Shown: positions 8,814 to 17,825 of the stretch, piece by piece | Layout: the number at the start of each line of letters is the position of its first letter | Position numbering within the stretch: position 1 is the stretch's first letter | Assembly: GCF_007747445.1 (NCBI RefSeq) | Contig: NZ_CP036425.1 | Coordinates: 3,022,175-3,086,174 of the forward strand | Direction: 5' to 3' | DNA length: 64,000 nt | Source: Poriferisphaera corsica | GTDB lineage: Bacteria; Planctomycetota; Phycisphaerae; Phycisphaerales; Phycisphaeraceae | Notes under the pieces: model-generated | Databases searched by the model: none | What the model was told of the DNA's origin: nothing | What the model saw: the letters and a program-made list of their open reading frames with translations, nothing else | Program-made: the position numbers and the translations under genes

Positions 8814-8821
8814 GCGTTTTT
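8797..8821 (+). terminator. Orphan terminator-like hairpin
   Basis: AACGCGCG-tttgtg-CGCGCGTT followed by TTT. It has an ideal intrinsic-terminator shape, but no credible gene precedes it. It may end a non-coding transcript. Confidence 0.6.
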
Positions 8822-9066
8822 ATCTATTTAACACTGTTAAATAGCGCCATTCTAGCGCACATAACCAACATATACCTAACCATCTATTAGACGCATCCCC
8901 CTCTCCTCTTCTCAGCATCTCCCCACCATCACCATGCAATCCCAATCTTCCCAAAAGCGCGACAATCCCCCTCCCCCCCTTTTTTTCACTCATCCGGCCC
9001 CCTCTTTGATGATCATCTACACAGATAATCTTTCCTCAGTCAATCTACTTTGTGTTTATGAGCAGA

Positions 9067-11445
9067 TCAATCAAGACCTTCAATTTGAATATCGCCATCG
9101 TTAACATCAATGCGAGCCGTTACTTCACGGCCATCGACTCTAGCCTTGATCACAAATATTTCGCCTATCTTATTAATAGACAATGGACGTGTTTTCCATC
9201 GCTTGCCATTCACAAACCCGTCAACCACTGAAAGCATCACCATTTTCTCAGCTTTTTTATCGATTTTAATTGTCAGATGTGACTGCTTAAATCCGTCCAT
9301 TCCTGAAGGAGCCGGGCTGAACTTATCCGTCTGCGACATCGCAACCCCTTGCGGCCAAAGGTATTGCACTTCACAACTCATATCGCCCTTAACTACTTTC
9401 ACCTTCTTCAACTCGCTCCCATCATCCATCACTTCAAACGGATTAATTGCATGCAGCAGATATTGATACGTGACTGGTTTGGTTGCATCCAGCACATCAA
9501 CAATCACAACACCCTGCTTACCTAAGCGCAACACTTTACGGTCAAAGCGTTTAACAAGGCCTTCATAATTGTTCTCAACGCGGCCAACCGCATACGCAAC
9601 ACCATTCTTACTCCACCACTCAACAATATCCCCAACACTATCCCGATGATGACGCATCTGCGATTTACCATCAACCATGATGTTATTTGTGCTGCGTGTA
9701 TGCCACATCCAATCACGATGATGAGGTGAACCATAACCATCACGCCGACCAGTCTTTACAAGCAGATCTTCACCGCCAAGCGAAAGGTTAAACGAGTTGT
9801 TTGATTCATACCCATGCGATTGCATACCGAATGGTGACGATTTGAATAGCACCTGCATATTGTCTTTTGCCAAAAGCAGGTTGGTATTCATCACCGATAA
9901 ACCGATGCCTTTGAAAAGTTTATCATTGGGCATCTCGGCGAGTGATTTCGTATTTGTCTTTGCGCCTGCGTAGTAACGACGCATGATGTCAACGTAAAAA
10001 TTGAAGTCGTAACCCTTTGCATACGGATCATCGATCTTCAGATTGTCGACGCGGCGGACATAGTCAGCCCAGTATGGGTTGCCGGAATTCTTGGCCATCG
10101 TATCGATGAGCGGGCTGATACGCGCGGAGTTGATATGGCGGGTCAGATCGCCAAAGCCGGCTGAATGATCACCGGGCGGTAAGATGTAAATCGGGTACCA
10201 ACCTAGATTTGTGAGGGTTGATTTATCGAATGCATTCACATCAAATGCGGTCCGCATGACATCGGCCCACCACATGAACATGCTGAGGTATGAGCGGTAG
10301 TAGGCAGTGCCTTCGTGCCATCCACCGTCTTCATCTGACCAGACTGGATAGGAGCTGCCAAAAATCTGCATAGCATAGTAGGCCCATTCTTCGGCTTCGG
10401 GGATATCGCCATAGAAAGCAACACCGGCTTCACCGAGCATATGCCAACCACGGTTATTGTGGCTGTTGTAAGGCTTCCACATGTGCTGATGTTTTTTATA
10501 CAGCCATTGATAGGCATCGTTGCCGCGAGCGGTCATCATGGTGATGGCTTTTTGACGCTGCTCATCGGTAAGTTCATGCCTAACTAATGAATAGATACGT
10601 GAATACAGATATAGGATTGGCATTGCGGCTTCATCGTTATAAACCCAGCCGGTTGAGCCTTTGGTATCCCATTCGGTAATGTCCATCAAAACGCGGATCA
10701 CTTCATCACGATACTTGGGATTCGGTTTGATCGTGTGGGCGAGCGCAAGGTTGAGGGATGCGACGAGCATGTCGTTGACTCTTGTACGATTTCCCCACCA
10801 TATTTTTCGCCATTGCTCTGCGTTTTTCTGTTGTGTTACACCTTCGGGATAGGTGGGTGGGTCGGTGGTATCGAAGCCTTCTTTTAAACGTTTTTCACAT
10901 ATTGTGATGAGGTTTTTATATTGGCTACGCAGGTGGCCTGCGAGCATTTGCTTGCGCAAATCGGGGAGATCTTCTGGTCGAATGAAGAGACGTGGGTGAG
11001 CTTGGGGCAAGCGTTTAAAGAGTTCTTCGCGAGTCGGCATTGTAAAAGGACGAGCATTGCCAGTCACTTTGAAGCTGCGTGTACGGCTCCAGCCAGAAGC
11101 GTTATTTTGATCGTTGTAGAAACGGAAACGCCAAAAGAATTGCCCTGTACCGATTTGTTGAGATGGGACGTGTCCTGAGTAGCGAGGAACTTTGACTTGA
11201 TAGACGATGTCGCGGAATCTGCTATCGCGTGCGATTTGCAAAACGTAACCTGTGGCGTTGGCTTGTGGCCTCCATGAGAAGAAGGGTGCATCCTGAGCAA
11301 CTGTTGAGTTGTCGTCGGGCTTGAAACCCCACTCACCAACGGCGCCTTCACGATCATCAAGCTTGAGTTGAGCTTGGGTAGGCGAGGTACATGCTGCAAA
11401 TGTGATGAATAGCATGAGGATAATCAATGAAAGACGGTAAAACAT
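9067..11445 (-). CDS. Heparinase II/III-like polysaccharide lyase (DUF4962 type), exported
   Basis: 792 residues from the chosen start. An N-terminal signal with LFITFAAC suggests a lipoprotein or secreted enzyme. Residues about 30-125 are a beta domain (FFSWRPQANATGYVLQIARD), then comes an alpha-toroid domain beginning HPRLFIRPEDLPDLRKQM with NNRGWHMLGEAGVAFYGD and EDGGWHEGTAYYRSY. A C-terminal heparinase II/III-type beta-sandwich has HGYESNNSFNLSLGGEDLLV and HHRDWMWHTRSTNNIMVDG. This layout is that of lyases that cleave uronic-acid polysaccharides; the substrate cannot be told. ATG 11445 is chosen because AGGAAG sits 5 bases upstream. The gene is divergent from the Gfo/Idh/MocA genes and is likely part of the same catabolic locus. 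Confidence 0.82.
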   Translation of the reverse strand: MFYRLSLIILMLFITFAACTSPTQAQLKLDDREGAVGEWGFKPDDNSTVAQDAPFFSWRPQANATGYVLQIARDSRFRDIVYQVKVPRYSGHVPSQQIGTGQFFWRFRFYNDQNNASGWSRTRSFKVTGNARPFTMPTREELFKRLPQAHPRLFIRPEDLPDLRKQMLAGHLRSQYKNLITICEKRLKEGFDTTDPPTYPEGVTQQKNAEQWRKIWWGNRTRVNDMLVASLNLALAHTIKPNPKYRDEVIRVLMDITEWDTKGSTGWVYNDEAAMPILYLYSRIYSLVRHELTDEQRQKAITMMTARGNDAYQWLYKKHQHMWKPYNSHNNRGWHMLGEAGVAFYGDIPEAEEWAYYAMQIFGSSYPVWSDEDGGWHEGTAYYRSYLSMFMWWADVMRTAFDVNAFDKSTLTNLGWYPIYILPPGDHSAGFGDLTRHINSARISPLIDTMAKNSGNPYWADYVRRVDNLKIDDPYAKGYDFNFYVDIMRRYYAGAKTNTKSLAEMPNDKLFKGIGLSVMNTNLLLAKDNMQVLFKSSPFGMQSHGYESNNSFNLSLGGEDLLVKTGRRDGYGSPHHRDWMWHTRSTNNIMVDGKSQMRHHRDSVGDIVEWWSKNGVAYAVGRVENNYEGLVKRFDRKVLRLGKQGVVIVDVLDATKPVTYQYLLHAINPFEVMDDGSELKKVKVVKGDMSCEVQYLWPQGVAMSQTDKFSPAPSGMDGFKQSHLTIKIDKKAEKMVMLSVVDGFVNGKRWKTRPLSINKIGEIFVIKARVDGREVTARIDVNDGDIQIEGLD

Positions 11446-11455
11446 GGCCACTTCC

Positions 11456-11465
11456 TGTATATACA
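11456..11465. promoter_or_regulatory. Palindrome TGTATATACA, leader of the lyase gene
   Basis: A perfect 10-base palindrome overlaps the lyase leader just upstream of its ribosome-binding site. The same palindrome occurs at 11915-11924 before the divergent oxidoreductase gene, so the pair may be operators of one regulator. Confidence 0.35.
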
Positions 11466-11914
11466 TGTAAGGTCAAATTCCCACTGACCTGTACAGTATA
11501 ATCTACAGAAATATATGGGGCGATCAACCGAGAAATCGCAGAAATGAGATAATAACTCACGTGTGGTGTTCTTGTGTTATGAAAAGCTGGCCTGACGCGA
11601 TTGATTCACATGGCTATTGAGTGACGATAAAATAGATTAGTATAGCTGTGATCCATCCAGGGTGCGGGCCTGCGAATGAATTATGAAGTATTTTTCCCTT
11701 ATTTAATGTATGTTTTGAACAAAATATACTTGGACTATGAAGAACGGGCATCACATTTTGATCTTAAGAACGTGCTTGCACACGGCATTGAATTATCCAA
11801 ATTACTAATATTCTCTGTGCTATATCATTGCGATTGCGGGTCAAACAGGGTGCTAACAAAGGGTATGATCGGAACACTAGCCGCTAAGGAGACCAAGAAG
11901 AATACTTGACAACT

Positions 11915-11924
11915 TGTATATACA
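11915..11924. promoter_or_regulatory. Palindrome TGTATATACA, upstream of the first oxidoreductase
   Basis: Second copy of the 10-base palindrome. It starts 4 bases after a TTGACA hexamer (11906-11911) that could be a -35 element, so binding here would block RNA polymerase. No good -10 box is seen at 17-base spacing. Confidence 0.35.
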
Positions 11925-11978
11925 CTCTAAACTTAAAATGTGGGTCGAGAATCAGATAACACTTATGGAGTGAGAAAA

Positions 11979-13091
11979 GTGAATTGCGCTTCAAATCATG
12001 ATTATGATCGGCCGATCCGGGTAGGTATTGCAGGACTTGGACGGAGCGGATGGCACATCCACGCAATGGCGATGGATGCGGTCGGGCAAGAAAAGTACGA
12101 AATCTGCGCGGTATTCGATTTGGACACTGCGAGAAGTCAGGAGGCGGTTGATAAATTCAGTGCGGTTGCATGCGAAAGCTACGAAGAACTGGCAAGATTC
12201 GAGGGGATTGACCTGATCGTCGTCGCAACGCCGAACCATTTGCATGCTGAACATGCGATGAAGGCATTGCAGCATGGTAAGCATGTGGTGATTGAGAAAC
12301 CATTAGGCTGCAGTGTCGCTGAAGTATTACCTGTTATTGCGTATGCCAACAAAAAGGGGCTGATTTGCGCCCCGTACCAGAACAGGCGATACGATCCACA
12401 TTTTCTGAAAGTAATGGAAATCGTCAAGAGCGGCGTGCTTGGACGCGTCTTCCAGATCAATATGACAGTCCATGCTTTTACGCGACGATGGGACTGGCAA
12501 ACACTGAAGGAATTTGGCGGTGGGATGTTGAACAATACGGGAGCCCATTTTGCAGACCAAGCCATTCAGTTTATCGACGGCGATAACCTTGATGTTTTCT
12601 GCCATTTTGATCGGGCTTTATCGATGGGTGACGCAGACGATCATGCGATGATTATGATGCGAAGCCCGGGCAACCCATTTGTTATGCTGGAACTTTCCAG
12701 CGCATGTGCCAAGGCATCGGATTTATGGCTGGTGATGGGCGATCGCGGCACACTGTGGGGAAATATGAACGAATTGCACTGGAAAACAACGAATTTCGAC
12801 GAGCTCCCAGAGCATGAAGTACTAAGAACACCCACAGAGAATCGTTGGTATCAATTCGAGGAAGTGCCTTGGGAAGAACACCACTGGAAGCTTGAGGGTG
12901 ATGAGGCGAAGCCAACGTGGACGCTTGAAAAATATTACGTTGATCTCTATGCAACGATTAGACAGGGAAGCCAACTATACGTTTCACCTGAAAGCGTCAT
13001 CAGGCAGATGCGCGTTCTCGAGCAAGCAAGGGATTCTGCGGAAGCATTTTGGAGTAAGGCAAACCTCAAGCCAGTTCAACTCAACGCATAA
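11979..13091 (+). CDS. Gfo/Idh/MocA-family NAD(P)-dependent oxidoreductase
   Basis: 370 residues from the preferred GTG start, which has GGAG 8 bases upstream; an in-frame GTG at 11940 would add 13 residues. The Rossmann motif is RVGIAGLGRSGWH, followed by IDLIVVATPNHLHAEHAMKA and the family hallmark EKPLGCS (the EKP lysine is catalytic). The C-terminal alpha/beta domain includes FGGGMLNNTGAHFADQAIQF. Members oxidise or reduce sugars, inositols and amino sugars. Together with the lyase and GH1 genes it probably handles a released monosaccharide or its keto form. It is followed at 48 bases by a second family member. Confidence 0.9.
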   Translation: MNCASNHDYDRPIRVGIAGLGRSGWHIHAMAMDAVGQEKYEICAVFDLDTARSQEAVDKFSAVACESYEELARFEGIDLIVVATPNHLHAEHAMKALQHGKHVVIEKPLGCSVAEVLPVIAYANKKGLICAPYQNRRYDPHFLKVMEIVKSGVLGRVFQINMTVHAFTRRWDWQTLKEFGGGMLNNTGAHFADQAIQFIDGDNLDVFCHFDRALSMGDADDHAMIMMRSPGNPFVMLELSSACAKASDLWLVMGDRGTLWGNMNELHWKTTNFDELPEHEVLRTPTENRWYQFEEVPWEEHHWKLEGDEAKPTWTLEKYYVDLYATIRQGSQLYVSPESVIRQMRVLEQARDSAEAFWSKANLKPVQLNA

Positions 13092-13138
13092 CACAAATCA
13101 GTGCTATCTAGTGGATTAATCACAAAAAGTGAGTCAGC

Positions 13139-14038
13139 ATGAAGAAGATCGGAATGATCGGCCTGGACACTTCGCATGTCACTATTTTTGCGGAATTACT
13201 GTCAAATCAAGACCATGAGCATTATATAGGCGGCGGTGAAGTTATCGCTGGATGGCCGGGCGGATCAAAAGATTTCGCGATGAGTCACTCACGAGTCGAT
13301 GAGTATACAAATGCGTTACGCGATCAATATGGAGCCACAATATTTGAGACTCCTGAAGAGGTAGCGGAAGTGAGTGATGCGATATTCATTCATGCGGTGG
13401 ATGGGGCAACACATTTAGAGCTTTTCAAACAAGTGGTGAGCTATGGCAAACCTGTGTTTATTGATAAGCCGCTAGCTTGTTCAGTGCATGACGCAAAAGC
13501 GATCATTGAATTGGCAGAAGAACGCGAGGTTCTGATTGGCAGCGCATCATCACTAAGGTACTGGGATGAATTGGTGATAGCGATTGCTGACAAGGAAATG
13601 GGGGAGATTGAATCGATGGAGGCATGGGGCCCGCTGAGTTTCCAGGAAGGCATGCCTTGGTATTTTTGGTACGGGGTGCATAGCGTGGAGATGCTGGTCG
13701 CGGGGTTAGGTCCTGGATGCGAAGAGATGTCTTTACACATGAATGATAAAAGTGAAATCTTGAATATGCGATGGGCTGATGGGCGAAGTGGGATTTACCA
13801 TGGGATCAAGGAAGGCCATGGTGGATTTGGGGCTGTGATTCATCGATCAGAGGGAGTGCAGGTATTAGACTGTGCGAAGTCGAGTCGGCCATACTATGTG
13901 AGCCTAGTCGAAAGACTGATGGATACGCTAGTACAGGGCAAGGAAATGGTCGCGTATGACGAAATGCTGGAAACGGTAAAGATATTGGAGTGGGGCTGCC
14001 GAATGAAGGACGAAAAAAACAGCCGCCTGACTGTGTGA
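13139..14038 (+). CDS. Short Gfo/Idh/MocA-like oxidoreductase with altered nucleotide-binding loop
   Basis: 299 residues, shorter than the usual 330-400. The first strand-turn reads IGMIGLDTSHVTIF, so the normal GxGxxG is replaced by GLDTSH. DKPLACSVHDAKAI keeps a Lys-Pro in the catalytic position (DKP for EKP). The C-terminal domain is reduced (WYFWYGVHSVEMLVAG). This GLDTSH subgroup is known to me from Planctomycetota-like genomes, but its reaction is not established. AAGTGAG precedes the ATG. It is co-oriented with the preceding oxidoreductase and probably in one operon, ending at the hairpin that overlaps its stop codon. Confidence 0.8.
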   Translation: MKKIGMIGLDTSHVTIFAELLSNQDHEHYIGGGEVIAGWPGGSKDFAMSHSRVDEYTNALRDQYGATIFETPEEVAEVSDAIFIHAVDGATHLELFKQVVSYGKPVFIDKPLACSVHDAKAIIELAEEREVLIGSASSLRYWDELVIAIADKEMGEIESMEAWGPLSFQEGMPWYFWYGVHSVEMLVAGLGPGCEEMSLHMNDKSEILNMRWADGRSGIYHGIKEGHGGFGAVIHRSEGVQVLDCAKSSRPYYVSLVERLMDTLVQGKEMVAYDEMLETVKILEWGCRMKDEKNSRLTV

Positions 14039-14076
14039 ATCATCGACAAAGATCACACGATCAGACGGCTGCATTT
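14020..14076. terminator. Bidirectional terminator overlapping a stop codon
   Basis: An 18-base arm starting CAGCCGCCTGA (14020-14037) pairs with the arm ending CAGACGGCTG (14054-14071) with about three mismatches or wobbles. It lies between convergent genes and includes the stop of the upstream reading frame. Confidence 0.65.
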
Positions 14077-14105
14077 GTTGAATCTTAAACTAAACTAACC
14101 GATGA

Positions 14106-15461
14106 TTAGTCGATATCATTCTTTTGAATCACGTCACGATACCAGTACGCTGACTGTTTAAGCGTTCGTTTTTGTGTTTCGTAGTCGACATGAACTAGGC
14201 CAAATCGCTGCGTATAGCCGTATGTCCATTCAAAATTGTCCAAAAGCGACCATTGAAAGTAGCCTCGCACATCAGCCCCATCAGCGACTGCTTTCTTAAG
14301 CTCTAAGAGATAGCGGCGAAGATAGTCGATTCGCTGGGTGTCTTGTACTTTGCCCTCACAATCAATCCAATCATGCGAAGACATGCCGTTTTCGGTGACA
14401 TACATGGGGAGGCCGTATCGATCGTGAAGAAACTTTACGCCCCACCTAAGAGCCGGTGGCGTGATATCCCAGTTAAAAGCGGTACGGGGTGCGCCTTGAG
14501 GTTGATCGAGAAGCTTAGGGGTATCGTTTTCATCTAACGTGATCGCTTGCCCGTTATAGATGTTCACGCCATAAAAATCGATCGGCTGATTGATTTCTGC
14601 CATATCGCAAGGGTCATACCAATCCATATGTTGACAATAGGCTTGCATGCCATCTTCGGGGTATTGGCCGAGAATGACAGGATCGCTATACCACGTATTG
14701 GTCCAGAATGGGTTTTCCTTGAAGACGCCGCTCATTGTGAGGGCCCGTGCCGCTTCAATATGTTTTGGCTCTTCGCAAAGTGGATATTTGATAACACCTA
14801 CGGGGGCCCAACCAATGAATGGCTTATTTTTTGCAGAATTGCGGATCACCTGAACGGATTTCCCATGCGAACGCAGGGCATTGTGACAAGCAAGGAGTCC
14901 CTCACTTAGAGGCAATTTCAGGCAAGGAGCATCGCTACCGAGGTAATGGCCGCTGCCTATAAAGCACTGCGGCTCGTTCAGGGTCATCCAATGCGACACG
15001 CGATCAGACAGCTTATCGACTATGACCTGTGTGTATTCGGCGAACCAGTCAGCGGAATCACGATTGAGCCACCCTCCTTTACGGAAAAGGGCAAGCGGAT
15101 AATCCCAATGAAAGAGTGTCGCCCAAGGCGCAATATTACGGCTGAGAAGTTGGTCGACAAGTTTGTCATAGAAATCAAGACCTTGTGCGTTAACTTTGCC
15201 AATTCCATTAGGAATAACTCGCGGCCAACTGATTGAGAATCGATATGCACTAGCACCGATCTGGCTAATAATATCAGTATCATTTTGATAGAAATTATAA
15301 TGATTACATGCGATATCACCGGTATGCATATTGACCACTTTGCCGGGCCAACGACAAGCCATATCCCACACACTTTGGCCTTTGCCATCTTGATCCCAAG
15401 CACCCTCTATTTGGTAGGCACTCGTCGCGACACCCCAGGTAAAATCTTTTGGAAAAGTCAT
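14106..15461 (-). CDS. GH1 beta-glycosidase
   Basis: 451 residues. A full-length GH1 (beta/alpha)8 barrel: start FPKDFTWGVATSAYQIEGAW, acid/base Glu in TLNEPQ (about E163), and nucleophile Glu in YVTENG (about E357). SLLDNFEWTYGYTQRFGLVHVD, split here as SLLDNFEW plus GYTQRFGLVHVDY, forms the aglycone-side wall. No signal peptide, so it is cytoplasmic and cleaves imported beta-glucosides or galactosides. ATG 15461 has AAGGTGA 5-6 bases upstream. It lies downstream of, and in the same direction as, the LacI regulator gene (118-base gap), which likely controls it. Confidence 0.93.
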   Translation of the reverse strand: MTFPKDFTWGVATSAYQIEGAWDQDGKGQSVWDMACRWPGKVVNMHTGDIACNHYNFYQNDTDIISQIGASAYRFSISWPRVIPNGIGKVNAQGLDFYDKLVDQLLSRNIAPWATLFHWDYPLALFRKGGWLNRDSADWFAEYTQVIVDKLSDRVSHWMTLNEPQCFIGSGHYLGSDAPCLKLPLSEGLLACHNALRSHGKSVQVIRNSAKNKPFIGWAPVGVIKYPLCEEPKHIEAARALTMSGVFKENPFWTNTWYSDPVILGQYPEDGMQAYCQHMDWYDPCDMAEINQPIDFYGVNIYNGQAITLDENDTPKLLDQPQGAPRTAFNWDITPPALRWGVKFLHDRYGLPMYVTENGMSSHDWIDCEGKVQDTQRIDYLRRYLLELKKAVADGADVRGYFQWSLLDNFEWTYGYTQRFGLVHVDYETQKRTLKQSAYWYRDVIQKNDID

Positions 15462-15579
15462 CGTATCACCTTCACTCATTAAAAAGCTAAAGCCTCTGCT
15501 CTATAATTTTGGTTATTCAAACGCAACGATCACCCGATGCGTCATTTGATGTCTATTGGTTAGATTGATTACTCAAAGA

Positions 15580-16590
15580 TCAGACTAATTCTTTAACACC
15601 GCCACATGTTTGCCTGATGATCAGCTCGGTTTTAACTAAATACTCCTTTTGCGTATGACCATCCGCTTCATTAATCGCGTTTACAGCGGCATCAACCGCA
15701 AGAGAACCGAGTTTGTCAAATGGTACGGCTACACTAGAAAGATTGAGATGTTTAGCGAGCGAAACATCATCAAAACCGATGACTGCAATATCGTCTGGAA
15801 CACGCAAATCTGCTCCGCGCAGCCCATCCAAAATACCGATGGCCATTGGGTCATTTAATGCAAATATCGCATCAGGCAATCTATTCCCTGACTCTATCTG
15901 CGATCGCATCAATCGGTAACCACTGTCCTCTGTAAAATCCCCATCCCATATGAATATATTTCGTTTGGGAAGGTCGAGTTCTTGCGCAATTTGCTTGCAT
16001 GCTTGCAGCCGAACTTGCGAATCGTATGTATCAGCGGGCCCTGTAGCGATTGCAATACGCTTATAGCCATGTGTCTTAATCAGATGTTCCATTGCTTGAC
16101 GTGCGCCGTACTCATTATCGATGCACACCGATATTGCGTTCATACCATATTCAGGCCTATCGAGTAGAACCAGGGGTACTTTACTTTCATTCAAACTGCG
16201 GATGAAGCGTGCGGGTAGATCAAGATTCATGATAATGAGTGAATCAACACGCTTTTGCTGTACGTACTTGCGCACTAAACGCATCTCGCCTTCGGGATCA
16301 TATCCAAAGGCAACCATGAGATCGTACCCGTTGTGAGCCGCACGCTTGTTGATTGCTTTAAGGACTTCAGTGTAGAAGCCAAAATCTAGATCAGGGAAAA
16401 TGACACCGATGGTATCGGTTGCTTCACGCCGAAGCATTCTTGCGGCGAAACTGGGTTGATAGTTCAACTCACGAATAGCTCGCTCAACTGTCTTTTTCGT
16501 TTTTGGGCTGACCTTGGATGAACCATTGATCACACGGGAAACCGTTGCCGTGGAACATCCGGCCAGTTTACTAACATCCTCTAACGTCAT
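15580..16590 (-). CDS. LacI/GalR-family transcriptional regulator
   Basis: 336 residues. The N-terminal helix-turn-helix LEDVSKLAGCSTATVSRVIN and hinge-region YQPSFAARMLRR are standard LacI type. The C-terminal sugar-binding domain begins DTIGVIFPDLDFGFY. AGGAG is 6 bases before the ATG. A cre-type operator lies about 310 bases upstream (16902-16915). It is probably the repressor of the adjacent GH1 gene and perhaps of the whole 9-16 kb locus; the inducer is unknown. Confidence 0.92.
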   Translation of the reverse strand: MTLEDVSKLAGCSTATVSRVINGSSKVSPKTKKTVERAIRELNYQPSFAARMLRREATDTIGVIFPDLDFGFYTEVLKAINKRAAHNGYDLMVAFGYDPEGEMRLVRKYVQQKRVDSLIIMNLDLPARFIRSLNESKVPLVLLDRPEYGMNAISVCIDNEYGARQAMEHLIKTHGYKRIAIATGPADTYDSQVRLQACKQIAQELDLPKRNIFIWDGDFTEDSGYRLMRSQIESGNRLPDAIFALNDPMAIGILDGLRGADLRVPDDIAVIGFDDVSLAKHLNLSSVAVPFDKLGSLAVDAAVNAINEADGHTQKEYLVKTELIIRQTCGGVKELV

Positions 16591-17212
16591 CGTATTCTCC
16601 TAAGCTGCATTACTGGCCAAGCACGGATAATCAGGCCAATAACCGCCTTAAACACGTAGAGATGCCAAAATAATACTCATTACGTCAATTCATCTAAATC
16701 TGTCAGAAATAAACGCCATGACACCCATGTAAACAATTACATCACAAAACATTGCTTAATGCAAATTATATCTGTGATGTAACTTGCAGTTTTTATCATC
16801 CTAAGATCATTTTATTGATATATTTACATATTTTTACGAATTCATACACTTTTCGAATATAACTCTGATTCAGGCAATTGAGAATTCTATCGACCTTGTT
16901 TTGTAATCGTTTTCAATTTATAAGCAATCATATACTCTACGGATCGCCTCATTCATGCCGCGTATCAGTGATACTTTGAACATGCTCAGTTGAAAATATG
17001 CCAAGTTTGTCAATACGAGCATTTATTTGATTCGTGATTCGATCAAATCGATGAAATAGATCTAAAAAGTTAATTTCACATTGGAAATGCGATACAACGA
17101 CACCACTCACCTTCGTGGAAGGTGTAATGGCAACCTAAATACTAAAGTCGATTTTGCTCACAACAACAGACAAGTACATACCAATGCAGTCAAGTACTAA
17201 CAGGCCGCCTGA
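16591..17212. other. AT-rich intergenic region upstream of the LacI regulator
   Basis: 622 bases without a coding frame. It contains the LacI leader and the cre-type site at 16902-16915, and lies between the end of the secretion operon and the regulator. No other motif recognised. Confidence 0.6.
16902..16915. promoter_or_regulatory. LacI/CcpA-type operator candidate
   Basis: TGTAATCGTTTTCA matches the degenerate LacI-family/cre consensus TGNAANCGNTNNCA at every fixed position. It is upstream of the LacI-family gene, so autoregulation is plausible. Confidence 0.45.
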
Positions 17213-17803
17213 TTACTTTCCAATAACAGCGCGCTGCTCACGAGCCCAAGCAACCCACTCATTACGATCATCTCGCAGAACAATCTCTTCAAGTAAATCG
17301 CGGAGTTGATCATTTCTTAACCCTTGGCGAACATGATTGCGAGCAAAATTGGCGATGACTTGAACGTTTTCGGAATCTGCTTGATAGGCCTGTTTGTAGT
17401 AATCATGCGCTTTTTTATATTGACCAACAGCCTCATAAACCATGCCCAGATTATTCAGGGGCTCTGCAGCATTATCCATTAGCTTCGCGGCATACTCGAA
17501 CTCCCAGGCCGCAGTGTAGTATTGATGAAGGCGATAATAGACTAGGCCGAGGTTGTTATGCGCGGGAGCGTAGGTCATATCCTCCGTAAGCGCTTCTTTG
17601 AGTAGTTGTTCTGCACGGTTAAGGTTGTTTTGCTCGATATAATTTACAGCTGAAGAATTTAGATCTGCGGCTTTTTGCGCTTGATCAGCCTTTGCTTTCA
17701 CGGGAGATTGATATGTTTTTACATCAGTATCGTGCAAACCAACACAGCCAACAAATACGGTTATTAAGGCCGTGAGAATAATGATGGGTATCGTATGTTT
17801 CAT
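17213..17803 (-). CDS. TPR lipoprotein, last gene of the type II secretion operon
   Basis: 196 residues. A signal peptide ends with a lipobox-like VFVGC near residue 20. Residues about 45-165 contain at least three TPR units (NRAEQLLKEALTEDMTYAPA, HNNLGLVYYRLHQYYTAAWE, LNNLGMVYEAVGQYKKAHDY). PilF/PilW-like TPR lipoproteins act as pilotins for secretins in type IV pili, and the same role for the GspD of this operon is a reasonable inference. It starts 22 bases after the gspM-like gene. Confidence 0.82.
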   Translation of the reverse strand: MKHTIPIIILTALITVFVGCVGLHDTDVKTYQSPVKAKADQAQKAADLNSSAVNYIEQNNLNRAEQLLKEALTEDMTYAPAHNNLGLVYYRLHQYYTAAWEFEYAAKLMDNAAEPLNNLGMVYEAVGQYKKAHDYYKQAYQADSENVQVIANFARNHVRQGLRNDQLRDLLEEIVLRDDRNEWVAWAREQRAVIGK

Positions 17804-17825
17804 CTGATTGCTTTCGTTGGAAGGC

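Larger units (their letters stand above)
7918..9066. other. 1.15-kb region without convincing genes
   Basis: AT-rich at first, then holding a GCGCAC-rich island (8619-8821). Short open frames exist, for example minus 7818-8081 (87 codons, hydrophobic middle) and plus 8549-8890. None has a ribosome-binding site or recognisable family, and the first overlaps the immunity gene. The region may be debris from the same mobile insertion as the toxin. Confidence 0.5.

Noticed and set aside
8549..8890. 113-codon plus-strand frame
   Set aside because: No ribosome-binding site and no family resemblance, and it contains a terminator hairpin and the repeat island.
11676..11909. 77-codon frame in the divergent promoter region
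   Set aside because: No ribosome-binding site and no recognisable domain; it lies in regulatory DNA.
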